From contig CAZVYJ010000058.1 of the NCBI GenBank assembly GCA_964631565.1, positions 1 through 15,897 on the forward strand: DNA of 15,897 bases, in the 5' to 3' direction. This document shows, one piece after another, positions 8,171 to 15,803 of this stretch (the stretch's first letter is position 1; every line of letters begins with the position of its first letter). The position numbers were made by a program, and so were the translations under genes. The notes under the pieces are model-generated. The model was not told the DNA's origin, searched no databases, and saw nothing but the letters and a program-made list of their open reading frames with translations. The stretch is from CAZVYJ01 sp964631565 (GTDB lineage Bacteria > Planctomycetota > Phycisphaerae > SM23-33).

Positions 8171-9787
8171 ATGGCAGCAAAGCAGATGTTATACGGCACC
8201 GATGCATCAACGGCGATGCTCGCCGGCGTGAGCAAGCTGGCGGCCGCCGTCAAGGTAACACTCGGGCCCACCGGCAGGAACGTTATCCTGCAGAAGTCGT
8301 TTGGTTCGCCGAAAGTCACCAAGGACGGCGTTACGGTTTCCAAGGAAATCGACCTGCCCAATCCGTTCGAGAACATGGGCGCCAAGATGGTCAACCAGGT
8401 CGCATCCAAGACCAACGACGTCGCCGGCGACGGCACTACGACGGCGGTGGTGCTGGCTGAAAGCATTATGGCTGAGGGCCTCAAGAACATCATCGGCGGC
8501 GCCAACCCGATGGCCGTCAAGCGCGGCATAGACATCGGCGTGCAGGCTGCGGTCGATTCGATAGCCGCTCAGGCCAAGCCGATAAAAGGCAACGACGATC
8601 TGAGGAAGGTCGCCACCGTGTCGGCCAACTGGAACACCGACATCGGCGAGATGATAGCCAAGGCGTTCGACAAGGTCGGCGCCGACGGCGTCATCACCGT
8701 CGAGGAAGGCAAGAGCATCGAGAACGAGCTTACCGTGGTCGAGGGCATGCAGTTCGACAAGGGGTACATCTCCGCGTACTTCATGACCAACCCGAACACG
8801 CTCGAGGCGATTCTCGAAGACGCTTACATTCTCATTCACGAGAAAAAGCTCTCCTCGCTGCGGGACATGGTTCCGCTGCTTGAGAAGACGGCCCAGTCGG
8901 GCAGGCCGCTGCTGATTATCGCCGAGGACATCGAGGGCGAAGCCCTTGCCGCACTGGTGGTCAACCGCCTGCGCGGCATACTGAACGTCTGTGCGGTAAA
9001 GGCGCCGGCGTTCGGAGACCGCCGCAAGGCGATTCTCGGCGACATCGCGGTCCTGACGGGCGGGCAGCTCATAAGCGAAGACCTCGGCGTGAAGCTCGAA
9101 ACCGTCGAATTGGCCCAGCTCGGTCAGGCCAAGCGGATAGTCGTCAGCAAGGACAACACGACGATTATCGAAGGCGCCGGCAAGAAGAAGGACATCCAGG
9201 CGAGAATCGAGACGATCCGCAACCAGATAGAGAAGACCACCAGCGACTACGACCGTGAGAAGCTCACCGAGCGCCTTGCGAAGCTGACCGGCGGCGTTGC
9301 CGTAATCAAGGCGGGCGCCGCGACCGAAAGCGAGATGAAGGAACGCAAGGACCTCATCGACGACGCGGTTCATGCCACCCGTGCCGCTGCCGAAGAAGGC
9401 GTCGTGCCGGGCGGCGGCGTGGTGTTCCTCCATGCCATCGAGGCGGTCAACAAGGCGGCCGCCAAGGCCAGGGGTGACGAGAAGATCGGCGTCGAAATTG
9501 TCGCACGGGCGCTTGCCTGGCCGACGCGCCAGATAGTTTCCAACGCCGGCGAAGATGGCGATGTGGTTATTGCCGAGATTCTCGAACGCGGCAACAATAT
9601 CGGCTACGACGCTTCGACCGGCGAATACGTCGATATGATCAAGGCCGGCATCATCGACCCGGCCAAGGTCAGCAGAACCGCCCTGCAGAACGCCGCTTCG
9701 GTGGCGGGCCTGCTGCTTACGACCGACCTGATGGTCACCGAGTACGACGAGAAAGCTGAAGACAAAATCGCAAAAGCAGTTCATTAA
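8171..9787 (+). CDS. groL2: Chaperonin GroEL, second paralogue lacking GGM tail
   Basis: A second 60-kDa chaperonin subunit, 538 aa. It aligns gap-free to groL1 over the first 400 residues and keeps ATP-site D52, D87 (AGDGTTTAVV) and D398 (DDAVHATRAA). Unlike groL1 it keeps Tyr203 (ISAYF) but has Ala at 202. It differs most in the apical domain and at the C-terminus, where the Gly-Met tail is replaced by a short charged end, MVTEYDEKAEDKIAKAVH. The tail normally lines the chamber floor, so the folding cavity should differ. The ATG at 8171 has GAGGAG (8159-8164) 6 nt upstream and gives the standard MAAKQ start; an in-frame ATG at 8120 lies inside the stem-loop and would add 17 unrelated residues. 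The gene follows groS by 69 bp, and dnaJ follows 75 bp later behind a GC-rich hairpin. Confidence 0.97.
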   Translation: MAAKQMLYGTDASTAMLAGVSKLAAAVKVTLGPTGRNVILQKSFGSPKVTKDGVTVSKEIDLPNPFENMGAKMVNQVASKTNDVAGDGTTTAVVLAESIMAEGLKNIIGGANPMAVKRGIDIGVQAAVDSIAAQAKPIKGNDDLRKVATVSANWNTDIGEMIAKAFDKVGADGVITVEEGKSIENELTVVEGMQFDKGYISAYFMTNPNTLEAILEDAYILIHEKKLSSLRDMVPLLEKTAQSGRPLLIIAEDIEGEALAALVVNRLRGILNVCAVKAPAFGDRRKAILGDIAVLTGGQLISEDLGVKLETVELAQLGQAKRIVVSKDNTTIIEGAGKKKDIQARIETIRNQIEKTTSDYDREKLTERLAKLTGGVAVIKAGAATESEMKERKDLIDDAVHATRAAAEEGVVPGGGVVFLHAIEAVNKAAAKARGDEKIGVEIVARALAWPTRQIVSNAGEDGDVVIAEILERGNNIGYDASTGEYVDMIKAGIIDPAKVSRTALQNAASVAGLLLTTDLMVTEYDEKAEDKIAKAVH

Positions 9788-9811
9788 ATAATTGCGAATG
9801 TTTATTGTTCA

Positions 9812-9841
9812 GGGGCGCCAGGGTATTTGCCCCGGCGCCCC
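9812..9841 (+). terminator. GC-rich hairpin between groL2 and dnaJ
   Basis: GGGGCGCC (9812-9819) pairs perfectly with GGCGCCCC (9834-9841). Inside, after one A-C mismatch, GGG pairs with CCC around a TATTTG loop. It is very stable but is followed by TTAAACTT rather than a full U-run, so termination would be partial. It lies 24 nt after the groL2 stop and 21 nt before the dnaJ ATG, a position suited to reducing read-through into dnaJ-grpE. Confidence 0.55.
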
Positions 9842-9862
9842 TTAAACTTGCCGGGCCATCAA

Positions 9863-10993
9863 ATGTCCCCAAAGCGAGATTATTACGAAGTACTGGGCGT
9901 AGACCGCAAGGCGGACGCGGCCGAAATCAAGCGCGCCTACCGGAAGCTCGCGCTCAAATTTCACCCGGACAACTACAAGGGCGAGAAGGCCGAAGGCGAG
10001 GCGAAGTTCAAGGAACTGGCCGAGGCGTACGAAGTGCTTTCAGATTCGGTCAAGCGTCAGCGTTACGACCGGTTCGGCCACGAGGGGCTTCGCGGCACGG
10101 GGATGCACGATTTTTCGTCGATGGGCTTCGGCGATATTTTCTCGATGTTCGAGGATATTTTCTCGGGCATGGGTTTCGCCGGCCGGCAAAGCCACAACGA
10201 CCGCGGGCTGGACCTGGAGACCGAAGTCGAGATTACCCTCGAGCAGGTGGCCACCGGTGTCGACCAGACACTTGAGTTCGACCGGTGGGACATCTGCGAT
10301 GACTGCCGCGGCACCGGCGCGAAACCCGGCACCGACCCTGAAAAATGCGCCACTTGCGGCGGCTACGGCCAGATGCAGCAGCAGGTGCAGAGCTTTTTCG
10401 GCGTCAGCGTGCGCGTGGTCAGTTGCCCCGACTGCAAGGGCAAGGGCTTCACCGTCAAGGAAAAGTGCCCCGCATGCCGCGGCAGCGGGCGGGTCCGCAA
10501 AAAACGCATACTTACCGTCCACATTCCGCCCGGTGTGCATGATGGCCAGGTAGTACGCGTGCGCGACGAGGGCGAACCCAGTCAGGACGGAACCAGCCGC
10601 GGCGACCTGCATGTCTACATTCGCCAGGCGCCGCACCCGCTGCTGATCCGCCAGGGCAACGACCTTATCTGCCAGGTGCCGATAACATTCACCCTTGCGG
10701 CGATGGGCGGAACCATCGAAGTTCCCACCCTTACCGGACCGGAACATATTACAGTGCCGCCCGGCACGCAGAACGGCGATGTCGTTTCGCTCAAGAAACG
10801 AGGCCTGCCCTCGCTTCGCGGCGAGAGAAACGGCGACCAGCTCATCCAGCTGTTCGTCGAGATCCCCAGGAAGATAAGCAGCAGGCAGAGGGAGCTTCTC
10901 GATGAATACGCCAAAACTGAAAAGAGCGGCAACGGCTCGACCCCGCACCAGAAAAGCTTTATCGAGAAATTGAAGAAATATTTCAACAAGTAA
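9863..10993 (+). CDS. dnaJ: Chaperone DnaJ (Hsp40, class I)
   Basis: The J-protein that delivers substrates to DnaK and stimulates its ATPase. The protein is 376 aa, the same as E. coli. The J domain (about 5-72) starts DYYEVLGV and carries HPD at 34-36. A Gly/Phe-containing linker (about 73-115, GFGDIFSMFEDIFSGMGF) follows. The zinc domain has all four CxxCxGxG motifs: CDDCRGTG, CATCGGYG, CPDCKGKG and CPACRGSG. The C-terminal substrate-binding domains include GDLHVYIRQAPHPLLIRQGNDL and VPTLTGPEHITVPPGTQNGD. I chose the ATG at 9863 because it begins directly before the J domain. An in-frame TTG at 9827 lies inside the hairpin and would add 12 unrelated residues. No clear Shine-Dalgarno sequence precedes the ATG. 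grpE follows after 19 nt. dnaK is not in the window. Confidence 0.97.
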   Translation: MSPKRDYYEVLGVDRKADAAEIKRAYRKLALKFHPDNYKGEKAEGEAKFKELAEAYEVLSDSVKRQRYDRFGHEGLRGTGMHDFSSMGFGDIFSMFEDIFSGMGFAGRQSHNDRGLDLETEVEITLEQVATGVDQTLEFDRWDICDDCRGTGAKPGTDPEKCATCGGYGQMQQQVQSFFGVSVRVVSCPDCKGKGFTVKEKCPACRGSGRVRKKRILTVHIPPGVHDGQVVRVRDEGEPSQDGTSRGDLHVYIRQAPHPLLIRQGNDLICQVPITFTLAAMGGTIEVPTLTGPEHITVPPGTQNGDVVSLKKRGLPSLRGERNGDQLIQLFVEIPRKISSRQRELLDEYAKTEKSGNGSTPHQKSFIEKLKKYFNK

Positions 10994-11012
10994 TACTGCA
11001 GAGTTAACCGTC

Positions 11013-11627
11013 ATGACAAGAAAACACGGGAAACATGAGCATCACAGCGAGCACGAACCGCACGAGCAGCCGGCCGAGGCTGCACAGGAAAAGCAGCCCT
11101 GCGAGGCCGCCCAGGCCGAGACTGCACAGGAAAAGCAGCCCTGCCAAGCCGCCCAGGCCGAGGATAACCTGCTGGAGCGTCTGCAGCGTGTGTCGGCCGA
11201 CTACCTGAACTACCAGAAGCGGGCCCAGCGCGATATCGAGCAGGCCCGCATTTTCGCCAATGAGCAGCTTATAAAGGAGCTGCTGCCTGTGCTGGACGAC
11301 ATGGAGCGTGCGCTTATTGTCGCCCGCGAAAATCACGGCGAGGACAACCCGCTTTATACCGGTATGCAGATGGTTCACGACAAGGCTATGGAAACGCTCG
11401 GGCGGTACGGCCTGGCGGTGATAAAGGCCGAAGGCGCCGCCTTCGACCCCGAGGTGCATTCGGCGATGATGCAGCAGGAATCGGCCGAGGTGCCACCGAA
11501 TACGGTTCTAAAAGAAGTCCTGCGGGGCTATACTCTGAAGGGCCGCACCATTCGTCCTTGCGGCGTTATAGTATCCAAGGCCCCGGAAGGTCCCGGCGGG
11601 CAGCAGGAGAACAAGGAGCAGCGGTAA
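11013..11627 (+). CDS. grpE: Nucleotide exchange factor GrpE
   Basis: Releases ADP from DnaK in the Hsp70 cycle and acts as a cytoplasmic dimer. The protein is 204 aa. Residues 1-50 are a disordered His/Glu/Gln/Ala-rich tail containing a 14-residue tandem repeat (22-35 and 36-49), each copy with a QPC cysteine. The long dimerisation helix runs from about 51 to 110 (LLERLQRVSADYLNYQKRAQRD, then IKELLPVLDDMERAL). The C-terminal beta domain that docks on DnaK has FDPEVHSAMMQ, VLKEVLRGYTLKGRTIRP and VIVSKAP. The family usually has RPA where this protein has RPC. The start is 19 nt after dnaJ with only a weak purine stretch upstream, so translation is probably coupled to dnaJ. An FmdB-type gene begins 5 nt after its stop. 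Confidence 0.95.
   Translation: MTRKHGKHEHHSEHEPHEQPAEAAQEKQPCEAAQAETAQEKQPCQAAQAEDNLLERLQRVSADYLNYQKRAQRDIEQARIFANEQLIKELLPVLDDMERALIVARENHGEDNPLYTGMQMVHDKAMETLGRYGLAVIKAEGAAFDPEVHSAMMQQESAEVPPNTVLKEVLRGYTLKGRTIRPCGVIVSKAPEGPGGQQENKEQR
11076..11159 (+). repeat. 42-bp tandem duplication inside grpE
   Basis: Two adjacent 42-bp units (11076-11117 and 11118-11159) differ at only a few bases. They encode EAAQEKQPCEAAQA and ETAQEKQPCQAAQA in the disordered N-terminus of GrpE. The unit is a multiple of three, so the frame is kept. The near identity points to a recent duplication by slippage or unequal exchange. Confidence 0.9.
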
Positions 11628-11632
11628 ACAGT

Positions 11633-11920
11633 ATGCCAACTTACGATTATCAGTGTGACGATTGCGGCCATCGTTTCGAGAAGTTTCAGTCCATCACGGC
11701 CAAACCTGTCCGTAAATGCCCGGCCTGCGGCAAGAACAAGGCCAAACGGCTGATAGGCACGGGCGCCGGCGTTATCTTCAAGGGAAGCGGATTTTACTCG
11801 ACTGACTACCGCAGCGAGTCTTATCGCAAGAGCGCCGAGAAAGACAAACCTTCATCGAGCGGCTCCGGCGGCGACAAAACCCCGCCCTGCGACAAGTGCA
11901 GGGGCTGCGACAAGAGCTGA
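11633..11920 (+). CDS. FmdB-family zinc-ribbon protein
   Basis: A small 95-aa protein with an N-terminal zinc ribbon of the FmdB type: MPTYDYQCDDCGHRFE supplies C8 and C11, and KCPACGK supplies C29 and C32. The family is named after a putative regulator of a methylotroph formamidase gene; its general function is unknown. The middle (about 60-85) is Ser/Lys/Gly-rich and probably disordered. The last ten residues hold a second cysteine cluster, CDKCRGC (C86, C89, C92), which could bind another metal ion or be redox-active. The ATG at 11633 gives the conserved MPTY start. AAGGAG (11613-11618) lies inside the end of grpE, 14 nt upstream, a rather long spacing. It begins 5 nt after the grpE stop, so it is almost certainly cotranscribed with the chaperone genes. 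Confidence 0.88.
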   Translation: MPTYDYQCDDCGHRFEKFQSITAKPVRKCPACGKNKAKRLIGTGAGVIFKGSGFYSTDYRSESYRKSAEKDKPSSSGSGGDKTPPCDKCRGCDKS

Positions 11921-11939
11921 TTGTTCCCGCGGAAATTCT

Positions 11940-11967
11940 TTGCAGGCTGTTCCACCAGAAGTATAAT
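11940..11967 (+). promoter_or_regulatory. Promoter candidate for the membrane-protein gene
   Basis: A perfect TATAAT (11962-11967) is preceded at 16 bp by TTGCAG (11940-11945), which matches -35 consensus at only 3 of 6 positions. It would give a leader of about 180 nt before the ATG at 12157. The leader contains a CCTGC-CGCT/AGCG-GCAGG stem-loop (12103-12130) just before the ribosome-binding site. Confidence 0.4.
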
Positions 11968-12156
11968 TCCCACTGACAGCAGGATATTGTGAATTATCGC
12001 TTCGCGGGCGGACAGGATGCCGCAACGATCCCGAGGCCCACGGGGTTATTCATATCAGACTGACTGGAAGAAATACAGACAGGAAGTTAAACAAAAACGG
12101 TTCCTGCCGCTTCGATGTCAGCGCCGCAGGACAGGACGCATTGAAAGGGCAATGCC

Positions 12157-14022
12157 ATGGCGGATGAGCAGAACGAACTGAGAAGCGTAAGATGGACCGA
12201 GTTGTTCAGTTTTACGCACATCTTCAAGTGTTTCAAGATGGCGATTCATCCCAGCAAGCTTTTGCTGGCCTTCGCCGCGATTACGATTATCTTCGTCGCG
12301 GGCAACGTGCTGGACGGCATCTGGAAGCTCGGCGACCAGAACGCATTCGAAGGCGAGATCGTCGCATATGCCTGCATGCGAGGCGACCAGTTTGACCGGA
12401 CGCAGAAACAGTGGGAGGACGGCCGACTCGGCGCCGCCACCAGACTGTGGAAGGAAGTCGAGTCCGAAAGCTTTACGCTGTCCAGATATCTGGGGCATTG
12501 CAATGCCAGGAGCAATTATCTTAATGATGCGTTCACCAAATGCATCGCTGACCTGAAAAAAGACAATAAAAACCCCAAGACCGCCATCGAGATAGACAAG
12601 GAAATCAAAGACGGCAAGATGAACTGGTCCGCCGTTCTTTCCAAGGCCGATGACACGTTCTACGATGTGGAAATAGACCGCATAGAGAGCGTCCTGGATA
12701 AGAGCATCGATGCTGCCAAGAAAGCTTTCAAGGACGCCAAGCTGGAAGACGAGGAAAAAGAGAAGGCCGAGAAAGAGCTTGACGACGCCATCGCCGCAGC
12801 CAAGGTGGCTGTAACCGAACGGAAAGTGGAATATCGCGGCAGGAAACTCGCAATTACGGGCACGCCCGTGTTCGAGGCGCTTGTTGATTACGAGCAGAGC
12901 TGCTTCGCCAACGCCATCGACGCGGCCTGTCGGGGCAACATCTTCGGCGGCATGGACAAGTATCGCGCCGGGATCATGGGCGTAGAAGGCATCGCTCCCC
13001 GGACGGCTGTAGCCGACCCCCTTGCCGGCACGCCGCCGGATGACAGGGATGCGATTCCAGCCGCTGCCAACGATACGCCGGGCTTCGTGTACTGGGTGCT
13101 GATGTGCTATCAGGGTCTGGTCTGGCTGGTCGGGCGCCACTGGCTGTTCGCGACGATCATGTTCGTCATTACGCTTTCGGTGACGGCTCTCTTCGGCGGG
13201 GCCATCTGCCGCATCGCGGCCATTCACGCCGCAAGGGACGAAAAAATATCCATCACCCAGGCGTTGAAATTCTCGGCCGGCAAGTTCATGAGCTTCCTCA
13301 TCGCCCCGATTATCCCGGTGGTCATAATTTTGGCTATCGGCGGCATGCTGGCTTTGGGCGGCCTGTTTGCCGGCATTCCGGGCTTCGGCGAGGTTCTGCT
13401 GGGGCTGACGCTGTTCATCGCGATTATCCTCGGCATGGTTGCCGCGTTCCTGATAATCGGCCTGGTCGCGGGCGTCGGGCTTATGTATCCGACAATCGCG
13501 GTGGAAGGCTCGGACAGCTTCGATGCAATCAGCCGAAGCTTCTCATACGTGTTCGCCCGTCCGTGGCGAGCGGGCCTGTACGGCCTGGTCGCCGTGGTCT
13601 ACGGAGCCGTCACTTATCTGTTCGTGAGATTCTTCGTGTACCTCTCGCTGGTCACCACCCATACGTTCCTCAAGTGGGGCATATGGAGCGGCGGAAGCAG
13701 CCTGAATCCAGACGCCGACATGCTCGACGTGCTCTGGGCGAGGCCGACGTTCAACAACCTGTTCGGCACGTTCAACTGGGACGCGATGGGCTGGTGGGAA
13801 ACCTTCTGGGCGTGCATCATAAACTTCTGGGTGTACGTATTTGCAGCGATGGTTGCCGCGTACCTCGTCAGCTACGCAGCCAGCAGCCTGACTGTCATCT
13901 ACTACCTGCTGCGCCGCAAGGTCGACACGACCGACCTCGACGATGTCTATGTCGAGGAGTTCGATAAGACGCCGGCGGCCCCGGCGACCGAAGCGCCCAA
14001 AGAGGAAGCCGGCGAAAAATAA
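12157..14022 (+). CDS. Multi-pass membrane protein of unknown function
   Basis: I do not recognise a characterised family for this 621-aa protein. One membrane helix lies at about 34-55 (LLLAFAAITIIFVAGNVL). A soluble region of roughly 270 residues follows (56-325), including a charged, probably coiled-coil stretch at about 180-225 (AAKKAFKDAKLEDEEKEKAE). A C-terminal block then has about six hydrophobic segments near 328-355, 376-404, 411-430, 427-446, 473-500 and 548-582. The loop EGSDSFDAISRSFSYVFARPWR (450-471) resembles a motif between helices in glycerophosphodiesterase-type membrane domains; this is an impression, not a demonstrated homology. The cytoplasmic tail RRKVDTTDLDDVYVEEF is followed by a Pro/Ala/Glu-rich end. 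No signal peptide or catalytic motif is evident. The start has AAAGGG 7 nt upstream. The gene stands alone and ends at a strong terminator. Confidence 0.85.
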   Translation: MADEQNELRSVRWTELFSFTHIFKCFKMAIHPSKLLLAFAAITIIFVAGNVLDGIWKLGDQNAFEGEIVAYACMRGDQFDRTQKQWEDGRLGAATRLWKEVESESFTLSRYLGHCNARSNYLNDAFTKCIADLKKDNKNPKTAIEIDKEIKDGKMNWSAVLSKADDTFYDVEIDRIESVLDKSIDAAKKAFKDAKLEDEEKEKAEKELDDAIAAAKVAVTERKVEYRGRKLAITGTPVFEALVDYEQSCFANAIDAACRGNIFGGMDKYRAGIMGVEGIAPRTAVADPLAGTPPDDRDAIPAAANDTPGFVYWVLMCYQGLVWLVGRHWLFATIMFVITLSVTALFGGAICRIAAIHAARDEKISITQALKFSAGKFMSFLIAPIIPVVIILAIGGMLALGGLFAGIPGFGEVLLGLTLFIAIILGMVAAFLIIGLVAGVGLMYPTIAVEGSDSFDAISRSFSYVFARPWRAGLYGLVAVVYGAVTYLFVRFFVYLSLVTTHTFLKWGIWSGGSSLNPDADMLDVLWARPTFNNLFGTFNWDAMGWWETFWACIINFWVYVFAAMVAAYLVSYAASSLTVIYYLLRRKVDTTDLDDVYVEEFDKTPAAPATEAPKEEAGEK

Positions 14023-14047
14023 CCGCCGGTATCCGATTGATTAATCA

Positions 14048-14084
14048 AAAGCCCCCGGGCCTCATGGTCCGGGGGCTTTCTTTT
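14048..14084. terminator. Bidirectional rho-independent terminator
   Basis: AAAGCCCCCGGGCC (14048-14061) pairs with GGTCCGGGGGCTTT (14066-14079), a 14-bp stem with one G-U pair and a TCAT loop. TTTCTTTT follows on the plus strand and an A-rich tract precedes it, so it serves both the membrane-protein gene and the converging dGTPase-like gene. Confidence 0.92.
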
Positions 14085-14098
14085 GTTCGTGAGCGTGA

Positions 14099-15241
14099 TT
14101 ATTTGCAGATTGTCGCGTGCTGGTTGCGGCAGTAGCGGTCGGTCATGCCGGCGATGTAATCGCAGACGACCCGCTGCAGCGGCATCTCGCCGATCCGGCT
14201 CTGATATCGCTGCGGCATCAGCGAGCTGTCGTTGACGTACGCCGCGAACAGTTCGCGGATGATGCGCTCCGCCGCCCTCGCATGCACCGTGTTGTCCGGA
14301 TGCATGTAGACGTTGTTCAGCAGGAACTGCTGCATCTGCCGGACCGCCTCGGCGACGGGCTGCGACATGGCGACGCATTTCCGCCCGGCGTTGCGGGCTG
14401 CATCCGGCGAGTCTATGCCGAGCCGCCCGATGTTGTCCAGCGTTGTCGCTATCAGGTCGTCGGCCATCGTCGCCAGAACGGCTTTGCTGGCGCGAATCTG
14501 CTTGTGAATGTCTCTTGCAGCCGGCGAGTCTGCCTCTGCCGCCTGCCACGCCTGCCGCCACAGCGGAAGCTCCGAAAGCTGCGACAGGCTTATCCAGCCG
14601 GCGCCGAGCGCGTCTTCCAAATCAGCCGACGTGTAGGCGATTTCATCGGCGAGGTCCACCAACTGGCCTTCCAGCGGAGCTGCCTGCGACGGGTCGAACT
14701 CGCTGCACGCCGGTGCGTCGTATCGCGTCTCGTGCTTGGCGAGGCATTCGCGCACTACGCGCGTAAGGTTCAGCCCGCGGAACTGCGGATACGGATGCTC
14801 CAGGTAATCCACCACCCGCAGCGACTGGCGGTTGTGCTCGAACCCGCCGGCATCGGCCATCAGCTTGTCCAGAACCGCCTCGCCGCAGTGCCCGAACGGC
14901 GGATGGCCGAGGTCGTGCGCAAGCGCGACGGCTTCTATGAGGTCCTCGTTCAGCCGCAGCGCCCGCCCAAGCGAGCGGCCTATCTGTGCGACCTCCAGCG
15001 TGTGCGTCAGCCGCGTGCGGAAATGGTCGTGCTCGTGCGGCACGAAAACCTGCGTCTTGAAATCCAGACGTCGGAACGCCGAGCAGTGCACGATGCGGTC
15101 TCGGTCGCGCTGGAAGCATGTGCGGTAGGGGTGGGGGTTTTCCTTTTCGGCCCGGCCGCCGCAGCATGACTCGCTCACGGCATAGGCGGCAAGCCACTGC
15201 TTCTGGTGCGATTCATATTGCTGCCGTGGCGTGTCGGTCAT
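14099..15241 (-). CDS. dGTPase-like HD-domain deoxynucleotide triphosphohydrolase
   Basis: Cleaves dNTPs to deoxynucleosides and triphosphate, which controls dNTP pools. The protein is 380 aa, typical of the shorter dGTPase-like family rather than the roughly 500-aa E. coli Dgt. The HD metal site is complete: H80 (RLTHTLEV), H109-D110 (AHDLGHPPFGH) and D199 (DLADEIAY). Other family marks are HPYRTCFQRDRDRIVHCSAFRRLDFKTQVF (37-66), HEHDHFRTR (69-77) and HNRQSLRVV (136-144). Substrate preference cannot be read from the sequence. The start at 15241 lies 9 nt after the HIT gene stop with only a weak Shine-Dalgarno sequence, suggesting coupled translation. It ends at the shared terminator at 14048-14084. 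Confidence 0.93.
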   Translation of the reverse strand: MTDTPRQQYESHQKQWLAAYAVSESCCGGRAEKENPHPYRTCFQRDRDRIVHCSAFRRLDFKTQVFVPHEHDHFRTRLTHTLEVAQIGRSLGRALRLNEDLIEAVALAHDLGHPPFGHCGEAVLDKLMADAGGFEHNRQSLRVVDYLEHPYPQFRGLNLTRVVRECLAKHETRYDAPACSEFDPSQAAPLEGQLVDLADEIAYTSADLEDALGAGWISLSQLSELPLWRQAWQAAEADSPAARDIHKQIRASKAVLATMADDLIATTLDNIGRLGIDSPDAARNAGRKCVAMSQPVAEAVRQMQQFLLNNVYMHPDNTVHARAAERIIRELFAAYVNDSSLMPQRYQSRIGEMPLQRVVCDYIAGMTDRYCRNQHATICK

Positions 15242-15250
15242 GGCGGCCCG

Positions 15251-15793
15251 TCAGTCCGTCAGTCTGGGCAGCGACATTTTCCTGCCCGCTTCGAGAAGCA
15301 TTTTGTAGAGGTCTTCCAGCGACTGCGGGATAACCCTCGCCGCTCCGAAGACGGCCATGAAGTTCGTATCGCCGTTCCATCGCGGCACGACGTGAATGTG
15401 CAGGTGTCCCGGCAGGCCCGCCCCGGCGCACTTGCCGACGTTTATGCCTATGTTGAACCCCTGCGCCCGGATGCTGCCGGTGAGAACCTTCTGCAGGTCG
15501 CGAACCATGAACATCATCTCGGTTATGGTTTCGCCGTTCAGTTCGTCCAGGCCGGCTGCATGCTCGTACGGCGCGACCATGCTGTGTCCGCCGGTATACG
15601 GAAACCTGTTAAGCACGGCGAAGCTGCGCCTGCCGCGCCAGAGGACGAGATTGCTCACGTCGTTTTCAGTGTCGTCGCGGTAGCGGCAGAGGAAGCACCC
15701 GTCGTCGCCCTCGGAAAGGGCGTTGATATACTCGATTCGCCAGGGCGCCCAGATATTGCGGCTGCGCTCGGTGCTGGAATGTTCGTCTGTCAT
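15251..15793 (-). CDS. HIT-family Ap4A phosphorylase/hydrolase-like protein
   Basis: A histidine-triad nucleotide-binding protein of 180 aa, probably degrading diadenosine polyphosphates. The triad HLHIHVVPRW places H130, H132 and H134. FAVLNRFPYTGGHSMVAPYEH and GFNIGINVGKCAGAGLPG precede it, and NGDTNFMAVFGAARVIPQSL follows. This layout matches Rv2613c-type Ap4A phosphorylases from my knowledge of that family. C33 and C36 (CFLC) are the paired cysteines found in this subgroup and may bind zinc. I chose the ATG at 15793 because the family usually opens with a short tail before NIWAPWRIEYI. An in-frame ATG at 15874 would add 27 unrelated residues and would bypass the promoter found here. Only 10 nt separate the -10 element from the ATG, so the mRNA is probably leaderless. 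A dGTPase-like gene follows 9 nt after its stop. Confidence 0.92.
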   Translation of the reverse strand: MTDEHSSTERSRNIWAPWRIEYINALSEGDDGCFLCRYRDDTENDVSNLVLWRGRRSFAVLNRFPYTGGHSMVAPYEHAAGLDELNGETITEMMFMVRDLQKVLTGSIRAQGFNIGINVGKCAGAGLPGHLHIHVVPRWNGDTNFMAVFGAARVIPQSLEDLYKMLLEAGRKMSLPRLTD

Positions 15794-15803
15794 GGCAGCG
15801 ATG

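Noticed and set aside
11918..11935. TTCC-CGC-GGAA hairpin after the FmdB-type gene as a terminator
   Set aside because: The stem is four base pairs with only a short, broken T stretch. It does not meet the pattern of an intrinsic terminator.
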